Below, piece after piece: positions 9,348 to 18,907 of a stretch of 64,000 nucleotides of DNA (positions within the stretch are counted from its first letter, which is position 1; each line of letters opens with the position of its first letter). The position numbers and the translations under genes were made by a program. The stretch covers positions 897,985 to 961,984 of the forward strand of contig JAHBXQ010000001.1 in NCBI GenBank assembly GCA_019636345.1. Reading direction: 5' to 3'. The notes below the pieces were generated by a model, which saw nothing but the letters and a program-made list of their open reading frames with translations, was not told where the DNA came from and ran no database searches. This DNA comes from Pirellulales bacterium (GTDB lineage: Bacteria; Planctomycetota; Planctomycetia; Pirellulales; Lacipirellulaceae).

Positions 9348-10535
9348 GTGGTCGACTTTTCGGCCCGCGGCTGGGCCCGATCAAGGCAAGGCGTCGTCAT
9401 GTTTGCTCGCGCCGCGGGGATTGTGCTGGTCGTGGGGCTCTTGGGCGGCTTAATCGTCTATAGCCAGGTTCGTCCGATTGCGGATCGCGTGTCCGGCATC
9501 ATCGAAGCCGACGAGATTCGAATCGGGTCGCGGGTCGGCGGTCGAGTGCAACACGTTCTGGTCGAGGAAGGGGATCGCGTCGAAGCGGGGCAGTTGCTCA
9601 TTGAACTGGAACCGTTCGACCTGCGCGATCAACTCGCCGAGGCCGAGGCGAGTTACGCGGCGCGGGACGCCGATCTGCGGCGAATGGAGGCGGGCTTTCG
9701 GGCCGAGGAGATCGGACAGGCCGCCGCGCGCTACGACCAACTCCAGGCCCGGCTCGACGGTCTTCGCGCCGGGCCGCGGCAGCAAGAAATCGACGTCGCT
9801 CGAGCGCGGCTGGCAGTCGCCCGATCTCAGCAGCGGTATGCGGCCGACAGTTTCGCGCGAGTGCAGGCGTCGCGGGCGTCCAACGCGGCGTCGCCCCAGG
9901 ACCTCGACCAAGCCCAGGCCGTGCTCCAGGCGGCCGAGGGGGAACTGCAAGCTCGCCTCGAAGAGCTCAGCCTCTTGGAAGCGGGAACTCGCGAGGAGGA
10001 GATTCGCGAGGCCGAGGCAATGGTCGCCGAGGCGAAGTTCGCCGCCGAATTGACGGAGAAAGGGTATCGCCAGGAAGACGTCGAAGCGGCAGCAGCCAGC
10101 CGCGACGCAGCAGCCGCCCAGGTTTCGGCCATTAAAGCCCGGCTTGAGGAGCTTGCGATCCGAGCGCCGCTGGCCGGGGTCGTCGAGTCGCTCGACGTTC
10201 GCAAGGGCGATCTGGCCGTGGCGGGGGGGCCCGTGCTGGCCTTGGTTGACGACAGCCGACTGTGGGTCCGGGCCTACGTGCCGGAATCGCGGCTCGATCT
10301 GGTCGATGGGTTGCGAGTCGAGGTCGGGGTCGACAGCGCTCCCGGCGAGCGTTTCGCGGCAACCATCACTTTCATCTCCCGGCAGGCTGAGTTTACCCCT
10401 AGCAATGTTCAGACTCCCGAAGAGCGCGTGAAGCAAACCTTCCGAATTAAGGCCACGTTGCTCGAAGGGCTCGACCGCTTGCGGCCCGGGATGCCGGCCG
10501 ACGTGTGGTTGTCGCCAGCAGGCCGAGCCCCATGA
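9348..10535 (+). CDS. HlyD-family periplasmic adaptor (membrane fusion protein) of an ABC exporter
   Basis: A 395-residue adaptor expected to link the inner-membrane ABC transporter to the cell exterior. One N-terminal membrane anchor (AGIVLVVGLLGGLIVY) is followed by the lipoyl half-motif (GSRVGGRVQHVLVEEGDRV), a long alpha-helical hairpin rich in Ala/Glu/Gln (about residues 90-255), and the second half-motif with beta-barrel (IRAPLAGVVESLDVRKGD). The GTG at 9348 has GGGGTG upstream; the ATG at 9399 is an equally plausible start, beginning just before the anchor. It overlaps the downstream ABC gene by ATGA, which implies translational coupling. Layout resembles YbhG/YhiI. Confidence 0.9.
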   Translation: MVDFSARGWARSRQGVVMFARAAGIVLVVGLLGGLIVYSQVRPIADRVSGIIEADEIRIGSRVGGRVQHVLVEEGDRVEAGQLLIELEPFDLRDQLAEAEASYAARDADLRRMEAGFRAEEIGQAAARYDQLQARLDGLRAGPRQQEIDVARARLAVARSQQRYAADSFARVQASRASNAASPQDLDQAQAVLQAAEGELQARLEELSLLEAGTREEEIREAEAMVAEAKFAAELTEKGYRQEDVEAAAASRDAAAAQVSAIKARLEELAIRAPLAGVVESLDVRKGDLAVAGGPVLALVDDSRLWVRAYVPESRLDLVDGLRVEVGVDSAPGERFAATITFISRQAEFTPSNVQTPEERVKQTFRIKATLLEGLDRLRPGMPADVWLSPAGRAP

Positions 10536-12823
10536 ATCTCGCTCAGCCGGACATCGGTGCGGAGGCGCCGGCCATTGACGTCCGCGGGCTCACGCGCCGA
10601 TTCGGCGAGATCGTCGCCGTCAGCGACGTGAGATTTCAGGTTCGCCGCGGCGAGATCTTCGGCCTGCTAGGGCCTAACGGCAGCGGCAAGAGTACGATCA
10701 TTCGAATGCTGCTGGGGATCCTCTCCCCCAGTTCCGGCGCCGCGACTGTCTTGGGGCTCGACGCCCGGCACGACGCCGAACTCGTGAAACGTCGCATCGG
10801 CTACATGTCGCAACAGTTCAGTCTGTATGCGGACCTGTCGGTGGCCGAGAACCTCAATTTTTACGGCCGAATCTACGGGCTAAGCCCCGCGCGGCTGGCG
10901 GAGCGGCGCGCCGCGGTGCTCGAGCTCACGGGGTTGGGCGATCGGACCGCGCAGTTGGCCGGAACGCTCTCGGGAGGCTGGAAGCAGCGACTCGCACTCG
11001 CGTGTGCGCTGATCCATGAGCCCGAGATCCTCTTTCTCGACGAACCGACTGCGGGGATCGATCCGGTGGCACGGCGGCAGTTGTGGGATCTGTTGTTCGA
11101 GCTGTCCGGCCAAGGCGTCACGCTGTTCGTGACCACCCACTACATGGACGAAGCCGAACGCTGTACGCACGTGGGGTACATCTATCTCTCGCGGCTGCTC
11201 GTGCTGGGGAAGCCGGACGAGCTGAAGCTGCTGCCCCAAGTCACCCCGCCAGGCGCGGCCCGGTACGAATTGCGGCTCCCGCGGCCCGCCGAGCGATTGC
11301 CTGAGCTGCGCGCCCTCGCCGGCGTGCGCGACGCGACCTTGTTCGGCGAGACGGTCCACGTGATGGTCGACGAGAGCGTATCCCCCGAGCAACTGATCGC
11401 TCAACTTCGAGTCCCGGCCGGCCAGGCGACGGCTCGACCCGCGACGCCGACCTTGGAGGACGTGTTCGTCGCCCTCACTCGCGAAGCGGATCTCCGCCCG
11501 CCCGACGACCAGCCCCGCGACTCGGGGCGGCCGCGGGCGAACTCGGGCGTCACCGGGCCGACGCCGGAGCGGGACCTCGACAAGCCGGGCATGAACGCGA
11601 ACGGACCAGCAGCCGAATCCGGTTCCCGCGGCGAACCCCCGGCTCCGTCGCGACGAGGGCGAACTCCGGGTCGCGCCGCCGACGGCCTCTGGGCGGTGCT
11701 CGTCAAGGAGTTCGTCCACATCCGCCGCCAGCCAGCGACGATTTTCTTCATGCTCGTCGTGCCGGTCATGCAGACGATCATCTTCGGCTACGCGATCGAC
11801 ACGCAGGTCGAGCATATCCCGCTGGCGGTGTTCGACATGGACGGTCGGCTTCACAGCCGCGAACTCGTCGAGGCGTTCGTCAACACGAATCGCTTCGATG
11901 TGGTGCGGCGCGTCTACGACGACGAGTCGTTCGAGCGGGCGCTCGTTGCGGGCGACGCCAAGGCGGGGCTGCGCATCCCCCCGAACTACACCGACCAACT
12001 CGTCCGCGGCGAACAAGCGACCGTGCAAATGCTCATCGACGGCAGCGACTCGCAGGTCGCCACGACGGCGCTCAACACGTCGCAGCTTTTGGGGCTTAAC
12101 CTGTCGATCAAGCTGTCGCGGCGCAAGGCCGAGGCGGCGCAACTCGCACCGGCGCGCGGTCCCGCGGGGGGCGCCGAGCTGCCGATCGACGTGCGTCCGC
12201 GGTTATTGTTCAATCCCGATCTGAAAAGCGCCCACTTCTTCGTCCCGGGGCTGGTCGGGATCATCCTGCAACTCGTGACGCTGTTTCTCACCTCGTTCGC
12301 GATCGTCCGCGAGCGAGAGCTTGGCACGCTGGAGCAATTGTTCGTCACCCCTGTCGGCCGGCAGGGCCTGCTGCTTGGCAAACTGATTCCCTACGCGGCG
12401 GTCGGCTTCGTCGAGACGCTCATCGTCTTGACCGTCATGATCTACGTCTTCGGGGTCCCCGTTCGGGGCGACGTCGGGCTGCTCTTGTCGCTGGCGATGC
12501 TGTTCATGATTTGTTCGCTGGGGCTGGGGCTCTTGGTGTCGACTCTCGCCAAGACGCAGGTCGAGGCGGTGCAGTTCGCGTTCATTATCATGCTTCCTTC
12601 AGTGCTGCTCTCGGGCTTCGTGTTTCCCCGCAGTCAGATGCCCTGGCCGATCTATCTGGCGACGTTCGGCATCCCCGCCACGTACTTCATCGAGATCCTT
12701 CGCGGGATCATTCTGCGGGCCGCGGGGTTGCGCGAACTGGCTCCGTCAGTCGTCGGGCTGATCGTCTGCGGAACGGTTGTGCTGGGGCTGAGCGTCGCTC
12801 GGTTCCGCAAGCAGTTGGAGTGA
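10532..12823 (+). CDS. ABC-2 type transporter, ATPase-permease fusion
   Basis: A 763-residue fusion. The N-terminal nucleotide-binding domain (about 14-310) has Walker A GPNGSGKST (47-55), signature LSGGWKQRLALACAL, Walker B EILFLDEPTAGID and switch TTHYMDEAE. A proline/arginine-rich linker (about 315-385) leads to an ABC-2 permease domain: one early membrane helix, a large soluble loop (about 420-560), then five helices ending at the C-terminus. The ATG at 10532 overlaps the stop of the HlyD gene. Related YbhFSR systems have two separate permeases; here only one permease domain is encoded, so the complex is probably a homodimer of the fusion. The substrate is unknown. Confidence 0.92.
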   Translation: MNLAQPDIGAEAPAIDVRGLTRRFGEIVAVSDVRFQVRRGEIFGLLGPNGSGKSTIIRMLLGILSPSSGAATVLGLDARHDAELVKRRIGYMSQQFSLYADLSVAENLNFYGRIYGLSPARLAERRAAVLELTGLGDRTAQLAGTLSGGWKQRLALACALIHEPEILFLDEPTAGIDPVARRQLWDLLFELSGQGVTLFVTTHYMDEAERCTHVGYIYLSRLLVLGKPDELKLLPQVTPPGAARYELRLPRPAERLPELRALAGVRDATLFGETVHVMVDESVSPEQLIAQLRVPAGQATARPATPTLEDVFVALTREADLRPPDDQPRDSGRPRANSGVTGPTPERDLDKPGMNANGPAAESGSRGEPPAPSRRGRTPGRAADGLWAVLVKEFVHIRRQPATIFFMLVVPVMQTIIFGYAIDTQVEHIPLAVFDMDGRLHSRELVEAFVNTNRFDVVRRVYDDESFERALVAGDAKAGLRIPPNYTDQLVRGEQATVQMLIDGSDSQVATTALNTSQLLGLNLSIKLSRRKAEAAQLAPARGPAGGAELPIDVRPRLLFNPDLKSAHFFVPGLVGIILQLVTLFLTSFAIVRERELGTLEQLFVTPVGRQGLLLGKLIPYAAVGFVETLIVLTVMIYVFGVPVRGDVGLLLSLAMLFMICSLGLGLLVSTLAKTQVEAVQFAFIIMLPSVLLSGFVFPRSQMPWPIYLATFGIPATYFIEILRGIILRAAGLRELAPSVVGLIVCGTVVLGLSVARFRKQLE

Positions 12824-12828
12824 ACTGT

Positions 12829-12848
12829 CGCCGACGGCCTGGTCGGCG
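12829..12848 (+). terminator. Stem-loop just after the ABC operon
   Basis: A perfect 7-bp stem (CGCCGAC/GTCGGCG, loop GGCCTG) begins six bases after the stop codon of the ABC gene. There is no T tract, so it may act as an RNA 3' end or only contribute to termination. Confidence 0.35.
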
Positions 12849-12974
12849 CTGCGGCGCGGCGAAAGCGACGTGCGTTTGCGAGGGTTCCCTGCGCAAAACG
12901 AATCCTCCCGCGGCGCGTACCGCTAGTAGAATGAATGCCGGAAGTCGCCCGTTCGTCGCCGAGGTCGCCGCTCG

Positions 12975-14552
12975 ATGCATCGCCGCTTGACTCACGGACT
13001 CGTCGGGGCCTGCCTCGCCCTCCCCTGCTTCGCCCAGGCCGCGATCACGCTCGACGCGAACTTTGATTCCGGCTCGCTCAAGAGCTACTCGGTCTCCGGC
13101 AATACGATTTCGCTCGTCGGGCGCGACACCTTCGCCGGCAGCGGCAACAATCTCGGCAGCGGCAAGTGGCGGTGGTTGTATTTCAAGGCTACCGGCGTGG
13201 AGAACGTCCTTCCCACGTTTTCCATTAGCCGCAATTTCGCGGGCGACTTGACCCCCGGGCCGCACGAGTTGACCGACCACCAGATGGTCTACTCCTACGA
13301 CGGCGTCAATTGGTCGTACTTCAACAACAACACCCTTGGCTCGGTCAATTACGTATTCTCCAACGCCCAGGCGTTCACGCAGAACGAAGTCTACGTCGCC
13401 TACGCCCTCCCCTACTCTTACGGCCAGTCCGTCGCTCACGCCCAGCAAGTGCTGGCGACCCCCTGGGCCCAGCCGACCCTGTCGGGCGACGCGAACGGCG
13501 TTATCGGACAGTCGCCCGCAGGAGTCGACGACCTGGGGCGGAGCATCCCTGCGCTCGAACTGTACGCCTATCGCATCACCAATCCCGCCACGGACGGCTC
13601 GACGACCAAGCGGCGAGCCTTGCTCGCGACCGGTCAGCACGCGGCCGAGACGCTCGGCATCCGGACGCTCGAGGGCCTCGTCGATTGGCTCGTCTCCGAG
13701 GACCCGCGGGCGGCGGCTTTGCGCGATCGGGCCGAGTTCTTCGTCTACCCGATGTTGAACGCTTCGGGGCGCTACGCGGGCCTCACTCGGGCGATGCTTC
13801 AGCATCCCAACACCGACAGCAACGGCTATTGGAACCCGTCGTTGTGGACGAACCGCATCGAGCAGCGAATCCACGGCGAGGCGATGCTGGCGGACCTGCA
13901 GCCCTCGCCGACCAACCGGCTCGACGTGGCGATCGATTTTCACTCGTCGGTGCCCGACTACGAAATCATCGGGCCGAACGGCGAAGGGACCAGCGGGCGC
14001 GACGATTGGGGATACATCAAGACGGGCCAAGGGGACCATCTCAACCCGGTGTGGGTCAACTTCCGCACGCTTCAGCCCAACGTGTTGCAGGTCACCTCCG
14101 GCGGGGGGAGCAACACGACGATCGGGTTCTCCCAGAATTACCTCTACGCCGATCTCGACGTCACGTTCGAGAACCAGTTCGCCATCAGCCGCCCCTCGTC
14201 GTACTATCACGATCTCGGCAAGAACTGGGGACTGGCGATGTACCAAGCGTGGGTCCAGGTCGGCGAACCGTTGGCCGGGGACTTCGACGAGGACGGCGAA
14301 GTGGACGCGGCGGACTTGGCGGCGTGGCAGGCCGGCTTCGGAATCTCAGCCGGGGCCGCCCATTATCAGGGAGACGCCACGGGCGAGGGGATCGTCGACG
14401 GGGCCGACTTCCTCGCTTGGCAGCGGCAACTCGGCTCTCCCGTCGGCAGCGCCAACGCGAGCATCGTTCCCGAACCGGGGACGACATTCCTGCTGGCGAT
14501 CGGCTGGCTCCTTGGCCGGCGGGCGATTCGCTCGCGACGCTACAGCAGGTGA
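12975..14552 (+). CDS. Secreted M14-family zinc carboxypeptidase-like protein with dockerin-like repeats and PEP-CTERM tail
   Basis: 525 residues. A signal peptide (to about residue 22) precedes a beta-rich N-terminal domain, then an M14 peptidase domain with zinc ligands GQHAAE (His 222, Glu 225) and DFHSS (His 323) and a candidate catalytic Glu 399 (VTFENQF). Two dockerin-like calcium loops follow (GDFDEDGEVDAADLAAW and GDATGEGIVDGADFLAW). The end is a PEP-CTERM sorting signal: VPEPG, hydrophobic stretch, then an Arg-rich tail. It should be exported and processed by an exosortase. Its 3' end overlaps the convergent CotH-like gene by 13 bases. Confidence 0.88.
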   Translation: MHRRLTHGLVGACLALPCFAQAAITLDANFDSGSLKSYSVSGNTISLVGRDTFAGSGNNLGSGKWRWLYFKATGVENVLPTFSISRNFAGDLTPGPHELTDHQMVYSYDGVNWSYFNNNTLGSVNYVFSNAQAFTQNEVYVAYALPYSYGQSVAHAQQVLATPWAQPTLSGDANGVIGQSPAGVDDLGRSIPALELYAYRITNPATDGSTTKRRALLATGQHAAETLGIRTLEGLVDWLVSEDPRAAALRDRAEFFVYPMLNASGRYAGLTRAMLQHPNTDSNGYWNPSLWTNRIEQRIHGEAMLADLQPSPTNRLDVAIDFHSSVPDYEIIGPNGEGTSGRDDWGYIKTGQGDHLNPVWVNFRTLQPNVLQVTSGGGSNTTIGFSQNYLYADLDVTFENQFAISRPSSYYHDLGKNWGLAMYQAWVQVGEPLAGDFDEDGEVDAADLAAWQAGFGISAGAAHYQGDATGEGIVDGADFLAWQRQLGSPVGSANASIVPEPGTTFLLAIGWLLGRRAIRSRRYSR

Positions 14553-17500
14553 CGATCGCCGCGGCTCCAGTGCGCAAATGCATCGTCCGCGGCCGACCAT
14601 TCGGCGACGAAGCGATCGTTCGCTCGCCGTGAGCTTCGCCAGGGGGCTTGATCCCCCTCGGCCCGACGACGCAGCCAGTTTCCGTCCTCGTCGGGGTCGA
14701 ACGCTCGACTTGGAAAGCGACCGACCGCGAGCGCCTCGTCGACAAGAGGCGCCTCGTTCGCGTCCGCCTCGGCAGGGCGTTCAGCCACGGACCACGCGGC
14801 CAAAGCGACCAGATCGTCGGCCGACAGGGCTGCGGCCGCGACTGTCGTCGGCGCCGCGCCGAAGTACTCCTGCCATAGCCCCAGATCGCCCGCGTCGACG
14901 ACCCCGTTTTGATTGCCGTCGGCCCCGTGCCCGGCGGGGACGGCGGGGGAGCCGAACTGCCGCTGCCAGGCGAGGAAGTCGGAGCCGTCGACGGTCTGAT
15001 CGCCGTTGTAGTCGCCGGGGGTCGCCGGCACTTGGAAGCTCGCTTCGACCAGCCCCGACCATAACCCGCCCGAAGTTCGCAGTCGAGCCTTCACGGTCGT
15101 GTTCGAGCCGAGCGCCACGGCCCCGGTGTAGACCTGCACCGCCGACGAGGGATTGACCCCGCCGCCGATTGTCCGCGGATCGGTGACGCCGTCGAGCGTG
15201 TAGTAAATTGTTCCGCCGATGCCCGACATCGTCAGGGCGAAATTGGCCGGTACGTCCCCTCCGTGCTGATTGAACACCGGCGCGGCGAACGTCGTGAACA
15301 ACCCGTCGCCGCGAAGCTGATTGAGCACGATCGTGCCGCGGGCCGGAAAGTAAGTGTTCAGCAGCCAGTTGATCTCGTTCTGCCAAGTGGTCTTGTTGCG
15401 GGGCGGTTCAACCTGGGCGTCGCCCCAGCGGGCGGCCTCGGCGATGATCGCCGGCTCGACCTGGACCACCCGCTCCATCATCCGGGCGACGTTGTTGGCC
15501 ACAGTGAGCGGGCCGCCGTTGAAGAAATACTCTTGCGTCTTGTCGATGAACTTCTGGCGGTACTCGAGGTGGCCCAGCAAGTCCTGGTGCAGGTACTGCG
15601 GGTTGAACTGGGCGTATTCGCTTTCATTGCCGAAATTGAACGGTCCGGTCCGATCGATCGACGCCGACCCGTGCAGCGTGCCGGCCGCCCCCAGCGAATG
15701 TTCGTTGTCGTGCACGAAGAACTGGAAACCGCGATCGGCGGCGGTTCGGTTGTAGATGCCGAACCAATTGTTCGCCTTGTTGTTGCCCAAAAACTGCGAG
15801 ATGCCCGAGTCGTATCCCCCGGTGTAGATGATCACCATCATGAAGTCGATGAGATTCTCGACGTCGAGCAGCACAGGCAAATTCGGATTGCGCGTGCCGT
15901 CGGGATTGAGCCCCTGCATCGTCCAGTACACGTCGGCGTTGGCCGTGGGATTGGCGGCAAGCAGCTCGCCGTAGTCGAACAGTTGTCGCCAGGCAAGATC
16001 GTTGCCGTCGGCCAACTCGGTGCCGCCGACGTCCCCCAGTCCGTGCTTGACGACGTCGTAGTCCGACTCGTCCCCGCCGAAGTAGGACTCGCCGTAGAAT
16101 TTCTCGACGCGCTCCTGCGTCTCGAACAGTCCCCAATAGACCCCGTCCAGATACAGGTGATAGTACCGGCTGCGGGTGTAGGGTTGGTCCAGGTCGCGCT
16201 GCAAATCGCGACTGAACTCCTCGCGCGTGAACGTGTTCTGCAGGTTTCCCTCGGACGACCAAGAGTAATTCTGCGCCGTGCGGAGATCAATGACGTCGAA
16301 GACGTCGACCCCCTCGTCGCCGAAGAGCGGATAGCGAAGCCGCGAATCCCCGTACTCGCCACGAAAGTAGAGTCGGAACGCGTGCTTCGGGTTGAAATCG
16401 TTGCGGCTGTACCCGCCGCGGATTCGCAACCCGGCGTTCACCATGAAACCGTCGGAGCCGTCGGGATTGATCAGCTCGACGCTCGCCGCACGTTCCCAGT
16501 CGCGACCGCGGTAGGTCGCGTTCACGTAGATGCCGGTCGCCGGGTGAAACAAATTCGCCAGATCGGTCGTGATCGAGAGCGACGGGATCGACGCCAGCGA
16601 ATCCTTAACCGCCTGGGCCCCGTACAAGCTGATAATGTTGGGGTCGATGCCGTAGTCCATCCGCTGGCCGTTCAGTCCGTCGGGCGCCCAGCCCGCCGGG
16701 GTTTCGCCGTTGGGCGATTGGGTGATGACGTCGTCGAGAAACAGATACGTACTGGCCGACACGAACGAAGGGGTGTAATCCAACTTGAACGCCGTCGCCC
16801 GCAGCGTGGTCGTCCCCGAGACGATGATCGGCTGCGTGTAGAGCTGGCCGTTGGTTACGGTCAGATTCGCGCTCGCCGCCGGGGTCGAGCCGTCCGTCGT
16901 GTAAACGATGATCGCTCCGGGCGTGGGGGTCGACAGCGAAACGATTTGCGTCGAGTCGTACAGCCCGTGCGGGACGCTGAAGGCGACCTGCTCGGCGAAC
17001 CCCGCGACGTTCGTCCCCGCGTTGGCGTACCCCGGCGTCGCCTGATAGAAATAGCCAAGGTCCTCCGGAACGACGATCGAGGCGCTCTGGGCCACGAGCT
17101 CCGGCAGGATCAACATGTCGCTCCCCGCGGGGAAATTCAGCCCGTGGATCGCCAGCACGTTCTGACCAATCCGCAACTGCGGAATCGCGAAACTGACGTC
17201 GAAGTCGCGAAAAATCTTGGCCTCCGAGTCGGCTCGGCCGCCCGACGCCTGCGAGTTCCACTGGACAGTCTCGGGAGCAAACGCCTCGGCCACTTTCACG
17301 CCGTTGACGTATGCGACGAACCCGTCGTCGTACTTCATCCGCAACTGCAGCCGTCCGATTCCTCCCAGCGTCGTCAGTTCGAAAGGAATCCGGATGTAGG
17401 CCGACGCGGTTCCGGACGGCACTGTCGTGCCGATCTCGTTGACGAAGTTGACCGAGTCGCCGGGGCTGTCTTCATAGCCGACGCCGGTCGGGCCGACGAT

Positions 17501-18085
17501 CGTGAACGCCGCGTCGTTGAAGTCGACCCCCTTCCAGGTCGCGTCGAACATGTTGCTGGTGGGGATCCAGACTTTGGCCTGGGCGCCGGAGGCGACCACC
17601 GTCGTGGTCGCCCCGTCGAGTGCCATCGCCCGGCCGTAGGAAATGTCCTCGAATTGGGAGGGAAACTGCGGCGCGAACTGGTCGATGATCGTCGTGCCGT
17701 CGGCCGCGACAAGGGCCAAGTACTCGCCCCCCGCGGACAGGGCGAAGTTCGTATGCACTTCGCCGTTCGGCTTGACGGTGTTCTTGTTCGACGCGAAGAC
17801 GATCCGATACCCGCCCCCCGGCAGGACCGTCCCCGCGGGGAACGTCCACTTCACGAGGTTGTTGGCGTTGTCGGTGAGATGGAGCCCGCCGAGGTCGACC
17901 GAGTCGACCCCCGGGTTGTAGATTTCCAGCCAGTCGGACGAGTCGCCGTCGTAGTCGTCGAGGCTGTCGTCGTTCGAGGCGACGAACTCGGTGATCCGCA
18001 GCAGCGAGGCGTCCAGCGCGATCCGCGGCTCGAGAGCTTCCATGCCCAACCGCCGGTCCCGACCAGTGCGCGAAGTCGTCTTCAT
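14540..18085 (-). CDS. Surface protein with lamin-tail, CotH-like and dockerin-like domains
   Basis: An 1181-residue extracellular protein. It opens with a planctomycete surface leader (LGMEALEPRIALDAS), then a lamin-tail domain (about 30-140), a beta-sandwich region, a chitobiase-type C-terminal repeat (IVYTTDGSTP), a CotH kinase-like region (about 510-860; marks include YHLYLDGVYWGLFETQERV and FFVHDNEHSLG), a second chitobiase-like repeat (IYYTLDGVTDP) and dockerin-like loops (GDYNGDQTVDGSDFLAW, GADGNQNGVVDAGDLGLW). A charged tail of about 105 residues ends it; no PEP-CTERM is seen. The ATG at 18085 starts just before the leader. CotH homologues phosphorylate spore-coat proteins; activity here is not established. 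Confidence 0.88.
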   Translation of the reverse strand: MKTTSRTGRDRRLGMEALEPRIALDASLLRITEFVASNDDSLDDYDGDSSDWLEIYNPGVDSVDLGGLHLTDNANNLVKWTFPAGTVLPGGGYRIVFASNKNTVKPNGEVHTNFALSAGGEYLALVAADGTTIIDQFAPQFPSQFEDISYGRAMALDGATTTVVASGAQAKVWIPTSNMFDATWKGVDFNDAAFTIVGPTGVGYEDSPGDSVNFVNEIGTTVPSGTASAYIRIPFELTTLGGIGRLQLRMKYDDGFVAYVNGVKVAEAFAPETVQWNSQASGGRADSEAKIFRDFDVSFAIPQLRIGQNVLAIHGLNFPAGSDMLILPELVAQSASIVVPEDLGYFYQATPGYANAGTNVAGFAEQVAFSVPHGLYDSTQIVSLSTPTPGAIIVYTTDGSTPAASANLTVTNGQLYTQPIIVSGTTTLRATAFKLDYTPSFVSASTYLFLDDVITQSPNGETPAGWAPDGLNGQRMDYGIDPNIISLYGAQAVKDSLASIPSLSITTDLANLFHPATGIYVNATYRGRDWERAASVELINPDGSDGFMVNAGLRIRGGYSRNDFNPKHAFRLYFRGEYGDSRLRYPLFGDEGVDVFDVIDLRTAQNYSWSSEGNLQNTFTREEFSRDLQRDLDQPYTRSRYYHLYLDGVYWGLFETQERVEKFYGESYFGGDESDYDVVKHGLGDVGGTELADGNDLAWRQLFDYGELLAANPTANADVYWTMQGLNPDGTRNPNLPVLLDVENLIDFMMVIIYTGGYDSGISQFLGNNKANNWFGIYNRTAADRGFQFFVHDNEHSLGAAGTLHGSASIDRTGPFNFGNESEYAQFNPQYLHQDLLGHLEYRQKFIDKTQEYFFNGGPLTVANNVARMMERVVQVEPAIIAEAARWGDAQVEPPRNKTTWQNEINWLLNTYFPARGTIVLNQLRGDGLFTTFAAPVFNQHGGDVPANFALTMSGIGGTIYYTLDGVTDPRTIGGGVNPSSAVQVYTGAVALGSNTTVKARLRTSGGLWSGLVEASFQVPATPGDYNGDQTVDGSDFLAWQRQFGSPAVPAGHGADGNQNGVVDAGDLGLWQEYFGAAPTTVAAAALSADDLVALAAWSVAERPAEADANEAPLVDEALAVGRFPSRAFDPDEDGNWLRRRAEGDQAPWRSSRRANDRFVAEWSAADDAFAHWSRGDRHLL

Positions 18086-18238
18086 CGAGGGCCTTGCCTG
18101 GGGTGCGAGGCGGTCGACGCCTGCTGCTGGTAAAGAGAAAAAAGAGGAGGGGGGCGCACAGGCACGCGAGACTCCGCAGTCCCAGCCTGAACTTAGCAAG
18201 TTCGGCAGATTCTTGCGCTCTCGCGTCAGGAAGAAGTA

Positions 18239-18907
18239 CTACCGACGACGCCGCACCCATCCGACGAGGCATCCGGTCGCGAGCAATGCCCAGGTCGATG
18301 GCTCGGGGATGACATAGCGGCCCGGGTTGCCGATGTCGCCTGCCGGGTTTGCAATCGAACCCCAGGCGTCGCCGACGACCGACAAGGACCACAAGGCCGG
18401 GTCGTTGGCGCCCAACGCCGCCGGCGAGAGCGGATTGCCGCTGACGCCGTTGGTGCGAATCGTGCCGGCAAAATCCTGGTCGCCGTAGGTGAGCCGATCG
18501 ACGAGCGTCATCGCCGCGTCGTAGATGTTGATTTCGTCGTTGCGCCCCAGATTGGCCGTGTTGCCGCCGATGATCTTCACCGACGGGGGCAGTCCCCACG
18601 CCGTGGCGAAGTTCTCCGCCGTGTCGTCGGTCAAAATCACTGATTCGCCCGGCGCCACCACGCCGAAATCGCTTAACGAAATCGTACCGGCGTTGTCGCT
18701 GTCGTCGTCAAAGCTCCAGCCGGTCATGTCGATCGGCGAGCCTCCGAGGTTCGTCAGCTCGACAAACTCGCCGATGCTGCCCGTTGCTCGGCCGTTGTAC
18801 ATCCACTCGGTGATTCGCATGGCCGCCGAAGCCGAGGGCGCCGCCGAGAAAATGCCAAGGGCGACGATTGCCGCGAGACGAGTTCGCTGGAGAAAAGAAC
18901 GGATCAT
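18239..18907 (-). CDS. Lamin-tail-domain PEP-CTERM protein
   Basis: 222 residues. A signal peptide (to about residue 29, SASA) leads to a single lamin-tail-like domain (MRITEWMYNG, GEFVELTNLGG, LTDDTAENFATAWGL, LVDRLTYGDQ) and a C-terminal PEP-CTERM signal (VIPEPSTWALLATG, then RRRR). The start has an excellent ribosome-binding site (GGAGG seven bases before ATG). It lies upstream of the larger CotH/lamin-tail gene on the same strand, 153 bases away. Likely exported and anchored or released by an exosortase; molecular function unknown. Confidence 0.87.
   Translation of the reverse strand: MIRSFLQRTRLAAIVALGIFSAAPSASAAMRITEWMYNGRATGSIGEFVELTNLGGSPIDMTGWSFDDDSDNAGTISLSDFGVVAPGESVILTDDTAENFATAWGLPPSVKIIGGNTANLGRNDEINIYDAAMTLVDRLTYGDQDFAGTIRTNGVSGNPLSPAALGANDPALWSLSVVGDAWGSIANPAGDIGNPGRYVIPEPSTWALLATGCLVGWVRRRR

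Noticed and set aside
15263-18133. Open reading frame of 956 codons on the plus strand
   Set aside because: It lies antisense to the CotH/lamin-tail gene, its translation is Arg/Val/Asp-rich without motifs, and long antisense frames are expected at this GC content.
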